Shown: piece after piece, positions 45,515 through 55,300 of the stretch
Numbering within the stretch: position 1 is the stretch's first letter
How the letters are laid out: each line of letters begins with the position of its first letter
NCBI RefSeq assembly: GCF_032191775.1
Contig: NZ_CP132507.1
Location: 87,001 to 151,000, forward strand
Source of the DNA: Rhodoferax mekongensis
GTDB taxonomy: Bacteria > Pseudomonadota > Gammaproteobacteria > Burkholderiales > Burkholderiaceae_C
DNA: 64,000 nt
Direction: 5' to 3'
Position numbers and translations under genes: made by a program
The notes under the pieces: generated by a model
What the model saw: only the letters and a program-made list of their open reading frames with translations
Told to the model about the DNA's origin: nothing
Databases searched by the model: none

Positions 45515-46102
45515 TCACCGATGACCATCAAACGATGAGTGAAACGAGTCGGAAAACGGGTTGTTTTTGTCGGGCTCCGCAGGTCCGAACATCTGGTCAT
45601 GCAGGTCTGCAAGCACCAGCATGGCTTGTGCCGCTTCCGCGTTAAAGCCCACGCGGGCATGGCCCATGCCGTCGCCGCCATTCATGATCAACTTGTTGAT
45701 GTACAGGCTACATTCCTTGTAGCCCCACAAGGTGCGGATGGTGGTGGCGATCCGGTGGTGAAACAACTCGACAGTCTCCAAGGCATCCGCTGCTCGTTGG
45801 GCCGGCGATTTGTCTTCCAGCCCCATGGGCTGGGTTGCGATTTCATCGAAATCCGGGAAGGCCTCTGCAGATTTCAATTCAGTGCGGCTACGCGGTGCAG
45901 GCTTGGCGCTCACAGTCAGAGGAGCCGCGCTGGTAGTCGGTGCCATCCCGCTGTACCGAGAGTCCTGCTCCGCCAGGGCACTGTCCCACAAACTCCAAGA
46001 AGTTTCGGGATCATCCTCCACAACTTCCAGGCCACGCGAATCCGCAGCGTCCAATCGCTTGGAAGCATCCGAACTGCTTTTGCCTAGAAATCTGCCGAAC
46101 AT
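45515..46102 (-). CDS. hypothetical protein
   Basis: 195 aa from ATG 46102 (MFGRFLGKSSSDASKR), with AGAAGGG upstream; an open frame extends to 46159. The N-terminal half is Ser/Asp/Glu-rich and probably disordered. The C-terminal half (about 105-195) is a helical domain with ALETVELFHHRIATTIRTLW and FNAEAAQAMLVLADLHDQMF. No family recognised. It ends 6 bp from the convergent pldA stop. Confidence 0.65.
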   Translation of the reverse strand: MFGRFLGKSSSDASKRLDAADSRGLEVVEDDPETSWSLWDSALAEQDSRYSGMAPTTSAAPLTVSAKPAPRSRTELKSAEAFPDFDEIATQPMGLEDKSPAQRAADALETVELFHHRIATTIRTLWGYKECSLYINKLIMNGGDGMGHARVGFNAEAAQAMLVLADLHDQMFGPAEPDKNNPFSDSFHSSFDGHR

Positions 46103-46622
46103 GTAATCCCTTCTTGAAATGACTTGTGTTGCACTGCTCACACCCGAAACTTTCTCCATGAAGGAGCAGCGCTCGTGTTGCGAACTGTAACAAGAGGTTA
46201 ATACTTCGTGCGCCTCGTAGCAAGGGGCTGGAAGTACTAATCAGAATCTTTAAGCGTTCACCGGAAACGAAGAAGCGGCATCCCCGTTTGGCAAGATGAA
46301 GATCAATGCACGACCAAAGCAGGCGATCAGTCCCTTTTTAATTCTGGACGAGCGTTACCACCTTCATAGCGATCAGATCAATCATCTGAATATTGCTGCG
46401 AGTCTGCACTTCGCTTCGAAGCGAGGAATCTGGGGTAGCTCGAGTACCGAACCCGCCGAATTCCCAATTCAGATATGCCTAGAGGAAGCCATGCATAGTG
46501 GATACAGTGAGGCGCAATGTTGGCGCTTAGACATAGGGGAGGGAATGTAAAGAAAGCCTCTTTAGGGGCATAAAGCCCAGTCAGAAAACATGACACCCGC
46601 CATGCAGCTCCACGAGCCTGAG
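46103..46622. other. AT-richer gene-poor segment with one doubtful ORF
   Basis: 520 bp without a convincing gene. An open frame at 46296-46550 (+) could encode 84 aa (MKINARPKQAISPFLILDER onward), but no ribosome binding site or family is seen. A 14-bp perfect palindrome TCGCTTCGAAGCGA lies at 46411-46424. Composition is lower in GC than its neighbours, and it adjoins the 3' end of tRNA-Phe. Confidence 0.4.
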
Positions 46623-46658
46623 AAAAAAGCCCTGTCCGCATTCACGAACAGGGCTTTT
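46623..46658 (-). terminator. rho-independent terminator of tRNA-Phe
   Basis: Read on the minus strand, GCCCTGT pairs with ACAGGGC, flanked by AAAA before and TTTTTT after, starting 5 bp after the tRNA CCA end. Confidence 0.85.
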
Positions 46659-46662
46659 AATT

Positions 46663-46738
46663 TGGTGGCCTGGGGCGGAATCGAACCACCGACACAAGGA
46701 TTTTCAATCCTCTGCTCTACCGACTGAGCTACCGGGCC
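46663..46738 (-). tRNA. tRNA-Phe (anticodon GAA)
   Basis: 76 nt with encoded CCA. Arms: acceptor GGCCCGG, D arm GCTCAGTCGGTAGAGC, anticodon loop TTGAAAA, T arm GGTGGTTCGATTCCGCC. The acceptor 3' strand reads CCAGGCC, so position 5-68 is C-A rather than a Watson-Crick pair. It lies 25 bp downstream of the response-regulator gene and is followed by a terminator. Confidence 0.95.
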
Positions 46739-46763
46739 TGAGCCTCGAATTATAGCATCAAAT

Positions 46764-47435
46764 TTAGCCGTTATTTCTTTTGCCTCGAGATAGATCGACA
46801 CCAAGCTGTTTCAGCTTGCGGTAGAGATGAGTGCGCTCCAAGCCCGTCTTCTCGGCAACGCGCGTCATGGAGCCATTTTCTTTGGCAAGGTGGTATTCAA
46901 AATATGCCTTCTCAAATTCATCACGTGCCTCACGCAGTGGCTTGTCGAGTCCGAAATCCTGATGGGCTTGCGGGCCGGTTTCGGCGGGCTCGGGCAATAC
47001 GGCCGTTACCAGTGCAGCCGACTCAGTCTGCACCACTCCGAATTGGGTGGGCGGTGCAGGTTTGCGTATTGCGCCTCGGGCCAAGCCTTGCTCCACGGCC
47101 TTCAAGAGCTTTTGCAAGGTGACAGGCTTTTCCAGAAAGGCCAAAGCGCCGATTTTGGTGGCTTCTACGGCAGTGTCGATGGTTGCATGCCCGCTCATCA
47201 TGATGACAGGCATCGTCAGGGCCCCTGTTGAGGACCACTCCTTGAGCAGCGTGACTCCGTCTGTATCCGGCATCCATATGTCGAGCAGCACCAGATCCGG
47301 CCTTTCGCGCAGTCTGGCAGCACGCGCCTGTGCAGCGTTTTCCGCCAGCTCTACCGTGTGTCCTTCATCATTGAGGATTTCCGACAGTAGTTCACGGATA
47401 CCGTGCTCATCGTCCACTACCAATATATTCGCCAT
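46764..47435 (-). CDS. NtrX-like response regulator lacking the AAA+ domain
   Basis: 223 aa from ATG 47435. Receiver domain at about 1-120: VVDDEHGIRELL, phosphoacceptor Asp in DLVLLDIWMPDTDG, SGHATIDTAVEA and FLEKPV. A C-terminal Fis-type helix-turn-helix at about 180-220 reads TRVAEKTGLERTHLYRKLKQ. The central sigma-54 AAA+ ATPase of classic NtrX is missing and only a 60-residue linker separates the domains, as in RegA/ActR-type regulators. Encoded directly downstream of its NtrY-like kinase. Confidence 0.87.
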   Translation of the reverse strand: MANILVVDDEHGIRELLSEILNDEGHTVELAENAAQARAARLRERPDLVLLDIWMPDTDGVTLLKEWSSTGALTMPVIMMSGHATIDTAVEATKIGALAFLEKPVTLQKLLKAVEQGLARGAIRKPAPPTQFGVVQTESAALVTAVLPEPAETGPQAHQDFGLDKPLREARDEFEKAYFEYHLAKENGSMTRVAEKTGLERTHLYRKLKQLGVDLSRGKRNNG

Positions 47436-47472
47436 ATCGCTTGCGCTATCCCTTATGTAACCTGACCCAGCC

Positions 47473-49764
47473 TCAAACCGGTGCGCCAGGCGCAACTGTC
47501 AATGATAACGACACTTGCGCCCCCAACACGGCACCGTCTTTCTGGCGGTTCCCGAGATCGATGCGCGCACCGTGCTCATCGGAGATTTTTTTGACAACAG
47601 CAAGTCCCAGGCCAGTGCCGCGGGCTTTGGTCGTGACATAGGGCTCGAACGCGCGTTTGAGAATGCTCTCAGGAAACCCATCCCCCTCATCGAGCACCGA
47701 CATCCGTACCCGCTTGCTGGCAGCCATCCATTGCGTCCTCAGTGTCACCGTACGTGGCGTTTCACGGGGGGTGGATGCGCTGGTACATGCGTCTTGCGCG
47801 TTCTGCAGCAGGTTGTGAATGACTTGCCTGATCTGTTGCGCGTCGCCCATCACCAAGGGGCAGGCTTCATCTAGTTCCAACTCAATCGGCACTTTGGCGA
47901 CCTCTGGGTCATAGAGGTGCATGACATCCTTGATCAAGGCGTTGATTTGCAGAGGCTTGAGCTCAGCAGCGGGAAGACGGGCATAGTCACGAAACTCATT
48001 GACTAGACGCTTCATGGCATCCACTTGGTCCACGATCGTCTTGACCGACTTGACCAAGATGGCCTGCTCCGGGTTCTCCAACTTTCCGGACAACTTCATC
48101 TCCAACCGTTCAGCTGAAAGCTGGATGGGCGTGAGTGGATTTTTGATTTCGTGGGCCAATCTGCGCGCCACCTCGCCCCAAGCTTGGGCCCGCTGCGCCG
48201 AGACGATTTCAGAGATATCGTCAAACACCAATAACCGGAGCTCGGAAGGAAGCTCTGCACCCCGGGCTACCAGCGTGATTGAGCCCTCAAATGGGCCATA
48301 TCCGGTCGCATTTCCGGTACCGAGTTCAAAGGACTGTTGCCAATGATCGGCACCACGATCCCCCTGCCCCGCTGCCAGCTCTTCGAACTGACGCTGCGCT
48401 CCCGTGCCGAATGCCTCCAGACCCGAAAGGGTCGCCAAGCGTTCACCCGTGTGCGGAGCCAACTCGCGCTTGAGAATGCGTGATGCTCCGGGATTGGAGC
48501 TTTTGATGTGTCCGCTTTGGTCGAGGACGATGACGCCTGATGTCAAGTTGTCCAGAATCGTCTGCAAATTCGCACGCGCAGCATCCACCTGCGACATGCT
48601 GACCTCGACGGCTTGGCGTGCGTCTGCAAGCTGCTGCGTCATGGATGCAAACGCCCGCGTAAGTCCGCCCAACTCGTCACGCCCCTGTAGAGCAAGCTTG
48701 GGGGTCAAATCGCCGGCAGCGACCTGACTAACGCCTTCGGTCAGCAAAAGCAGGGGGCGTGCAATCTGATTGCCCAAGACGACTGCCAACAATACCGCAC
48801 CAAACACTGCCAGAAACAAACTGAGTGTCAGTGTTCCAATGTACATGCGTTTGAGGCCTTCCCGCCCGAGGGCACGCTCTTGGTATTCCCTGTTTGCGGC
48901 TTCCACTGCGAGAGCGTTGCTTACTAGGCCCTGGGGCAAGGCACGTGAGACCAGCATGTATCGGGTATCTGCATTCAGGCCCAGCCCTGAACCCGAGATA
49001 GGTACCAACGCCTTGATACGGGCACTGCTCAAGGAGCCTGTCACCGCATCATCCAGTCCCTCGACCCAAGCCAGTGAGCGTTGTTGCCGTGCTGTGCGGA
49101 ACTGGCTGGTTGTAGGCTTGTCCGGACTGAGCTGAAACTTCGACTGGCCAACGCTGGCTACCAAGTTCCCCGCGCCACTCCAAATGGTAATGTCTGTCGC
49201 GCCCAACTGGTCCATCATCCTCTCGGCCAGAACCCCAGCTGCACTTTCAGGATTTTCAGAAATCAAGTTGGCCGCCGCTTTGGATTTCACCGCGAGATCG
49301 ACCGTGAGGGTGTCCAAGGTGACCCGCCCGAGGCTCAAACCAGCCTCCAAGGCCCCTTCGACTTTCACGTCAAACCACGTCTCTATGGACCGGGAAACAA
49401 ACTGATAAGAAACAACATAAATCAACAAGCCGGGCATCACGCCGACCAGTGCAAAAATGGTGGCCAGCTTCAGAAGCAGACGACTGCCGAATCGCCCTTG
49501 ACGCAAACGAACGAACAGGCGGTAGCTGACCCATGCGATTGCAGCGGCAAGCAAACTGGCAACCACAACGTTGATGACAAACAAAACGTTGTAATTGCTT
49601 TCATACAGCTCCCGGTTGTTCGTCGCCTGCGTCAACAAAAACAGGAGCATTAGACCGATGAGCACCATGGTCACCGAACCGATGGCGATGGCTCTCCGCA
49701 TGGAGCGGGAAGTGTGCTGAATGCGGGTCACTTCCTGGGAAGCGACCACCGGATCAGCGTTCAT
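47473..49764 (-). CDS. ntrY: NtrY-like membrane sensor histidine kinase
   Basis: 763 aa. Three or four N-terminal TM helices (around 24-46, 64-84, 98-118 and 310-332), a long periplasmic region, HAMP, PAS (LTSGVIVLDQSGHIKSSNPG), HisKA with RLAHEIKNPLTPIQLSAERL, and HATPase with HNLLQNAQDA and GTGLGLAVVKKIS. The HEIKNPLTPI motif is the NtrY hallmark. It senses an unknown, possibly redox or nitrogen, signal. Stop and start are spaced 37 bp from the regulator and overlap 4 bp with the upstream gene. Confidence 0.92.
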   Translation of the reverse strand: MNADPVVASQEVTRIQHTSRSMRRAIAIGSVTMVLIGLMLLFLLTQATNNRELYESNYNVLFVINVVVASLLAAAIAWVSYRLFVRLRQGRFGSRLLLKLATIFALVGVMPGLLIYVVSYQFVSRSIETWFDVKVEGALEAGLSLGRVTLDTLTVDLAVKSKAAANLISENPESAAGVLAERMMDQLGATDITIWSGAGNLVASVGQSKFQLSPDKPTTSQFRTARQQRSLAWVEGLDDAVTGSLSSARIKALVPISGSGLGLNADTRYMLVSRALPQGLVSNALAVEAANREYQERALGREGLKRMYIGTLTLSLFLAVFGAVLLAVVLGNQIARPLLLLTEGVSQVAAGDLTPKLALQGRDELGGLTRAFASMTQQLADARQAVEVSMSQVDAARANLQTILDNLTSGVIVLDQSGHIKSSNPGASRILKRELAPHTGERLATLSGLEAFGTGAQRQFEELAAGQGDRGADHWQQSFELGTGNATGYGPFEGSITLVARGAELPSELRLLVFDDISEIVSAQRAQAWGEVARRLAHEIKNPLTPIQLSAERLEMKLSGKLENPEQAILVKSVKTIVDQVDAMKRLVNEFRDYARLPAAELKPLQINALIKDVMHLYDPEVAKVPIELELDEACPLVMGDAQQIRQVIHNLLQNAQDACTSASTPRETPRTVTLRTQWMAASKRVRMSVLDEGDGFPESILKRAFEPYVTTKARGTGLGLAVVKKISDEHGARIDLGNRQKDGAVLGAQVSLSLTVAPGAPV

Positions 49765-50393
49765 TTTGGGGCCTCCGGACCCACAGGGACCGTTCTGTTA
49801 ACGCTGATGTCCCAATCCGACTGACCCAACACGCCTATTTGAAAAGGCCTGGGAAGTTGACTTACATCCAACATAAAACGGAAGTCAAAACGATAGCGGC
49901 CCGCAGGGTCCAATTCCCCCGGACCGGCAATGCGCCATTTAACGATACGCTTGATTGCCGCAATGGCCACTGGGAGGCTGTCATAAGTCTGGCTCAGTGC
50001 CAGCCCTTGACCGGCACTGCTTCCACTTCCGGTACCCACACTCAAGCGCCAACGGCGGGTAAGTGGCTGAAATGCCAGTTTGTACTGACGGGTGACCGAA
50101 GCAAGCGATTTGTCGTACCAATACCAACGTTCTTTCAGCACTTCGGCTTCCACCCTGAAATACACGGGAATGCCCTTGAGCAGCGCATCTTCCACGGGAG
50201 GAGATAGTTCAAACTGCAATTGGGCTGTCAGTGTGAGCTCTTCGCTGGTGCGTTCGACATCGAATTGACTCAACTCCGCAGCCGCTTGCGCGTGCAGCGG
50301 GACCCCGGCACAGATCAAAAGCATCAGACATAGGCGTCGCAGCAGTCTTTCAAAAGTGTTTCTTTTCGAAAAGTGCATAGAAAAAGCCGTCAT
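49761..50393 (-). CDS. DUF4390-like exported protein
   Basis: 210 aa from ATG 50393 behind AGGGAG; ATG 50378 is an alternative. A signal peptide lies at about 10-40 (LCLMLLICAGVPLHAQAAA). The mature part is beta-rich: LTAQLQFELSPPVEDALLKG, RWYWYDKSLASVTRQYKLAF and FMLDVSQLPRPFQIG. This is the DUF4390 pattern found between rsmB and ntrY in many betaproteobacteria. It overlaps the end of rsmB and the start of ntrY, so the trio is co-translated. Confidence 0.83.
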   Translation of the reverse strand: MTAFSMHFSKRNTFERLLRRLCLMLLICAGVPLHAQAAAELSQFDVERTSEELTLTAQLQFELSPPVEDALLKGIPVYFRVEAEVLKERWYWYDKSLASVTRQYKLAFQPLTRRWRLSVGTGSGSSAGQGLALSQTYDSLPVAIAAIKRIVKWRIAGPGELDPAGRYRFDFRFMLDVSQLPRPFQIGVLGQSDWDISVNRTVPVGPEAPK

Positions 50394-51681
50394 GGTCTCC
50401 CTGCCAATTGTCGGCGACGTCTTGCCCGTACAGTCGACTTTGTGGCAGCAAATGTCCGGGAGAAGGAAGCAGAACCGCGTCTCTGTTGCTGTCAAGAAAC
50501 GATTTCACCTGTTCCGAACCTTCGGCCCGGAAAATAGAGCACGTGCAGTACAGCAGTTTGCCACCCGGCTTGAGCGTGGGCCATAGGGCTACAAGTAGCT
50601 TCCGTTGTTCTGCCGCCAGTTGCAATACGTCGGACTCCCGACGCAACCATCGAATGTCTGGATGGCGGCGCGCTATGCCCGATGCAGTGCAGGGTGCATC
50701 CAAAAGGACATAGTCAAAGAGGCTCCCGTTCCACCAGGTTTCTGGATGTGCAGCATCCGCCGTTTTTACCGTTGCGCTCAGTCCCAGACGATTCAGCGTT
50801 TGATAAATGCGTTCGGTACGTTGGCTGTCTATTTCCAACGCCAGCACTTCAGCATCACTTATTTCGAGTAAATGTGCAGTTTTCCCGCCTGGAGCTGCAC
50901 AGGCATCCAGCACTTTCGCTTGCGCATTGGCTGGCACTCCTGCCAACAATAGCTTAGCTGCCCATTGAGCAGCTCCATCCTGCACAGAGACCCAGCCATC
51001 CGCGAAGCCCGGCAATTCCGTGACTGGAACCGGATGACTCAGCTCTATCAGTGAGCCGCTGGTTCTTGCAACCTCGACGCCTGCGTCTTTCAGCTTTTGA
51101 GCATAGTCAGCCCCTTGGATCTTTCTCACATTGACGCGCAGGGTCATCGGCGGATGACGATTGGCATTTTGAAGAATAGCTTGCCAATGTTGTGGATGGT
51201 CCTGCTTGACACGTTTGATCCACCATGCGGGATGGTTCCAACGAGCTTCTGGTCTGTCTTCGGTGGCTGCTATCAGTGCATCACGCTCTCGGAGAAACCG
51301 GCGCAAACATGCATTGATGAAACTGGCCTGGGCACTTGTATTTGGAGTTTTCTTCGCGCTCTCTACCGCTTGATTCACAAGTGTAAAGTCGTCGTACAGT
51401 ACTTGGGACGGATCCCATAACAGGGCTAACACCAAGCAAAGCAGCGCGTCCACATCGGCCGGCGGCGGTCTTTTCGCAAGCAGTGCCCGAATTGCCTTGG
51501 CGCGCCCCATATTCCGCCACGCATGAAATGACAAGGCCTGTACACCACCTCGGAGTTGGGTAGGCACGCGTTCCATGGCGGCACTGCCCGACACACCGGC
51601 GGCTACCTCTTTCAGTACCTCGACGGTCGCTTGCAATTGTCGCCACAAAGGCGGGGTTCTTTCGTTCTCTGTCATCGTCAT
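50350..51681 (-). CDS. rsmB: 16S rRNA m5C967 methyltransferase RsmB
   Basis: 443 aa. An N-terminal NusB-like domain is at about 1-145. The SAM-dependent domain has DACAAPGGKTAHLLEI (SAM loop), DAPCTASGIARRHPDIRW (first Cys, motif VI) and LLYCTCSIF (motif IV Cys). It methylates C967 of 16S rRNA. An ATG six bases further in is also possible. It is followed by overlapping DUF4390 and ntrYX genes; upstream is the LemA-like gene, 1 bp away. Confidence 0.93.
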   Translation of the reverse strand: MTMTENERTPPLWRQLQATVEVLKEVAAGVSGSAAMERVPTQLRGGVQALSFHAWRNMGRAKAIRALLAKRPPPADVDALLCLVLALLWDPSQVLYDDFTLVNQAVESAKKTPNTSAQASFINACLRRFLRERDALIAATEDRPEARWNHPAWWIKRVKQDHPQHWQAILQNANRHPPMTLRVNVRKIQGADYAQKLKDAGVEVARTSGSLIELSHPVPVTELPGFADGWVSVQDGAAQWAAKLLLAGVPANAQAKVLDACAAPGGKTAHLLEISDAEVLALEIDSQRTERIYQTLNRLGLSATVKTADAAHPETWWNGSLFDYVLLDAPCTASGIARRHPDIRWLRRESDVLQLAAEQRKLLVALWPTLKPGGKLLYCTCSIFRAEGSEQVKSFLDSNRDAVLLPSPGHLLPQSRLYGQDVADNWQGDHDGFFYALFEKKHF

Positions 51682-51682
51682 C

Positions 51683-52237
51683 CTAGATCTTGCTGCTTGG
51701 TTCGAATCCCATCCAGCCGGCTACCCATTTGGCAGGATATTCCTCTATCGCTTCGTTGTAACTTTCAATGATGACATTCAGCGCGACCTGAATGGCTTTG
51801 ACTTTGGTTTGAAGCGCACTCCACTCTGTTTGCATGTCTTCCGGCACTGGGGCACCAGCAAGGTCCGGTGGGGTGTTGGCCCACGAATCCCACGCACTTT
51901 GGAGCTCAGACAGACTCTTTGAACGCTTTTGCTGAGCACGTGGACTGAGTGTGTTTTTTCGCGGGGTGTACCAAATTGCTTCGACCACCTGTGCTGCACG
52001 AACGACTGCCATCCATTCAGCCGCAATGTCTTTTTGACTATTCGTAGCTGTCAAAGCGGTCATTTGCGCTGATTGCGCGAAAGTCTCCAGCAGCGTCAAC
52101 GAGGACCTCAGCTGCCTTTCCAATGCTGTGAGGACCTCCAACGCACGGGAGCGGAGTCTCATCAAGCGGTTGTAGAGTCCAACAAGCCAAAAAACGGTTA
52201 AAGCCACAGCAAGCCATAGCCAGATGGATGTGTCCAT
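51683..52237 (-). CDS. LemA-like membrane protein
   Basis: 184 aa from ATG 52237, with AAAGGGA upstream. One N-terminal TM helix (IWLWLAVALTVFWLVGLYN) is followed by a long helical domain. The LemA-type pattern includes SYNEAIEEYPAKWVAGWMGF near the C terminus. LemA proteins are poorly understood membrane-anchored helical proteins. It starts the rsmB operon after the rpoC terminator. Confidence 0.8.
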   Translation of the reverse strand: MDTSIWLWLAVALTVFWLVGLYNRLMRLRSRALEVLTALERQLRSSLTLLETFAQSAQMTALTATNSQKDIAAEWMAVVRAAQVVEAIWYTPRKNTLSPRAQQKRSKSLSELQSAWDSWANTPPDLAGAPVPEDMQTEWSALQTKVKAIQVALNVIIESYNEAIEEYPAKWVAGWMGFEPSSKI

Positions 52238-52270
52238 CTCGTCCCTTTCTAATCCAGCCGTTCGAATTCC

Positions 52271-52310
52271 AAAAAAAACGCCCCAAGCTGCATGCAACTT
52301 GGGGCGCTTT
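52271..52310 (-). terminator. rho-independent terminator of rpoBC
   Basis: On the minus strand CGCCCCAAG pairs with CTTGGGGCG across a 10-base loop, followed by a run of eight T. It lies 17 bp after the rpoC stop. Confidence 0.92.
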
Positions 52311-52326
52311 AGGTCAGGCTCTTGGC

Positions 52327-55300
52327 TTATTCGGCCGCTGAGTCATCCCCGGCCGCAGCATCTTCCGTCAGATCTGCAGTGCCTGCCAATTCAGCCGCCT
52401 CTGCTTCAGCAATGGCACGACGCTCTGCGTCGTCCATGGTTTCGCGAACCTTGCGAGCTTCGTGGTAAGCCAACCCGGTACCCGCTGGAATCAAACGGCC
52501 GACGATCACGTTTTCCTTCAGTCCACGCAACTCGTCGCGCTTGCCCATGATGGCGGCTTCGGTCAACACGCGGGTCGTTTCTTGGAACGACGCAGCGGAG
52601 ATGAAACTGTCGGTAGACAAGGACGCTTTGGTAATCCCCAACAACAAATTGGTATATGTTGCCGGAATCTTGCCTTCTGCACGCAAAGCGTCATTGGTAT
52701 TGAGCATCTCGGAGCGCTCGACCTGCTCACCGTTGATGTAGCCAGAGTCACCTGCGTTTTCGACGACCACTCGACGCAGCATCTGGCGCACAATCACTTC
52801 AATGTGCTTGTCGTTGATCTTCACGCCTTGCAAGCGGTACACATCTTGGACTTCGTCCACGATATAGCGAGCCAATTCTTCCGAACCGAGCAAACGCAAG
52901 ATGTCCTGCGGATCTGCCGGACCATCAACCACGGACTCGCCCTTGTTGACCACCTGGCCTTCGTGCACCAGAATGTTCTTTTCTTTGGGCACAAGCTCTT
53001 CCCAGACCTTGCCTTCCGGATCGGTGATCTGCAACCGGACCTTGCCTTTGGTTTCCTTGCCGAAAGACACCGTACCGGTCACTTCGGCCAGCACACCCTT
53101 GTCCTTGGGTGAACGGGCCTCGAACAACTCGGCCACACGTGGCAAACCACCCGTAATGTCGCGGGTCTTTTGACCCTCGATCGGAATACGGGCCAGCACT
53201 TCACCGGGGCCAACATCTTGGCCGTCGCGCACTTGAACCAACGCACCTACGGGGAAGCCGATGGTCACCGAGTGATCGGTACCGGGAATCTTGACTTCAT
53301 GGCCAGACGCATCGATCAGCTTCACTTGTGGACGAACCACCTTGGCAGCGCCACGACGCTTTGGATCGATTACAACCAGCGTAGACAAACCAGTCACTTC
53401 GTCCACTTGCTTTGCAACAGTCAGGCCTTCTTCGACGTTTTCGAAGTGGGCTTTACCAGCGAACTCGGTAATGATGGGTCGAGTCAATGGGTCCCAATTT
53501 GCAAGGATTGCGCCCGCCTTGACGGTCTGGTCTGCCTTGACAGTCAGTACAGCACCGTACGGAACCTTATGACGCTCGCGCTCACGGCCATGTTCATCAT
53601 GAATGATGATTTCACCTGAGCGGGCAATCACTACCAATTCGCCCTTGCTGTTCGTGACGTAACGCATCGTGGCGTTGAAGCCAATATTGCCGTTGGACTT
53701 CGCTTCCACGCTGGAAGCGATAGCAGCACGGGAAGCGGCACCACCGATGTGGAAGGTACGCATGGTCAGCTGGGTACCAGGCTCACCAATAGACTGCGCC
53801 GCAATCACACCGACGGCTTCGCCGCCATTGATCAAACCACCACGACCCAAGTCGCGTCCGTAGCACTTGGCACAAATACCGAAACGTGTTTCGCAGGTCA
53901 ATGCAGTGCGAACCTTGACTTCGTCGACGCCAGCCGCCTCCAGCATTTCAATTTCGTCTTCTTCCAGCATGTCTCCAGCATTCAGCAGGACAGCGCGGGT
54001 TTCTGGATGCAATACATCGTCAGCAGCGGTGCGGCCAAGGACACGGTCACGCAAGGACTCGATCACCTCACCACCTTCCACAATAGCTCGCATCAACGAA
54101 CCTTCGTGGGTACCGCAATCCTGCTCTGTCACCACCAAGTCCTGGGTCACATCAACCAGACGGCGTGTCAAATAACCGGAGTTCGCTGTCTTCAACGCAG
54201 TATCGGCAAGACCCTTACGGGCCCCGTGCGTGGAGATGAAGTACTCCAACACGTTCAGACCTTCGCGGAAGTTCGCGGTAATAGGCGTTTCAATGATGGA
54301 GCCATCAGGCTTGGCCATCAGACCCCGCATACCGGCCACCTGACGGATTTGGGCAGCAGAGCCGCGGGCACCGGAGTCCGCCATCATGTAGATGGAGTTG
54401 AAGGACTCCTGGTCGACTTGATTGCCGTGACGATCGGTGACCTTTTCTTTGGACAACTTCGCCATCATCACCTTGGACACTTCGTCACCCGACTTGCCCC
54501 AGATGTCCACTACCTTGTTATAGCGCTCTCCTGCCGTCACCAGACCAGAGACGTACTGTTGCTCGATTTCCTTCACTTCCTTCTGGGCACGACCGATGAT
54601 GTCGTGCTTTTCAGATGGCACCAACATATCGTCGATACAGATCGAAATACCGGCCTTGGTGGCCAAACGGAAGCCGCTTTGCAACAACTTGTCCGCAAAC
54701 ACTACGGTTTCCTTCAATCCGCACTTGCGGAAGGACACGTTGATGAGCTTGGAAATCTCCTTCTTCTTCAGCGCTTTGTTGATGTTCGCGAAAGGCAGAC
54801 CCTTAGGCAGGATTTCAGACAACAAGGCACGGCCTGCAGTGGTTTCCCACAACTTGGTTTCTGGCACGAACTCGCCAGTCTCCTTGTTTTTGGTCCACTC
54901 GGTCAGACGCACGTTGATGCGGGCATTCAACTCCACTTGACCCGCATCGAAGGCGCGCTGGACCTCCCCGGTGTCCGCGAACACCAAGCCTTCTCCTTTG
55001 CCGTTGATACGTTCACGTGTCGTGTAGTACAAGCCCAACACCACGTCTTGGGAAGGAACAATGGATGGCTCGCCGTTCGCGGGAAACAGCACGTTGTTGG
55101 ACGCAAGCATCAAAGTGCGTGCTTCCATTTGTGCTTCCACCGACAGTGGTACGTGAACAGCCATCTGGTCACCGTCGAAGTCGGCGTTGAAGGCCGCGCA
55201 AACGAGAGGGTGCAACTGGATGGCCTTGCCTTCAATCAGGATAGGCTCAAAAGCTTGAATACCCAAACGGTGCAGCGTGGGCGCACGGTTCAGCATCACG

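Noticed and set aside
46296..46550. 84-codon open frame as a real gene
   Set aside because: No ribosome binding site, no family and atypical composition; kept only as a note in the intergenic entry.
51163..51179. GCATTTTGAAGAATAGC in rsmB as a repeat core
   Set aside because: Third base differs and neither arm is present; it encodes conserved RsmB residues.
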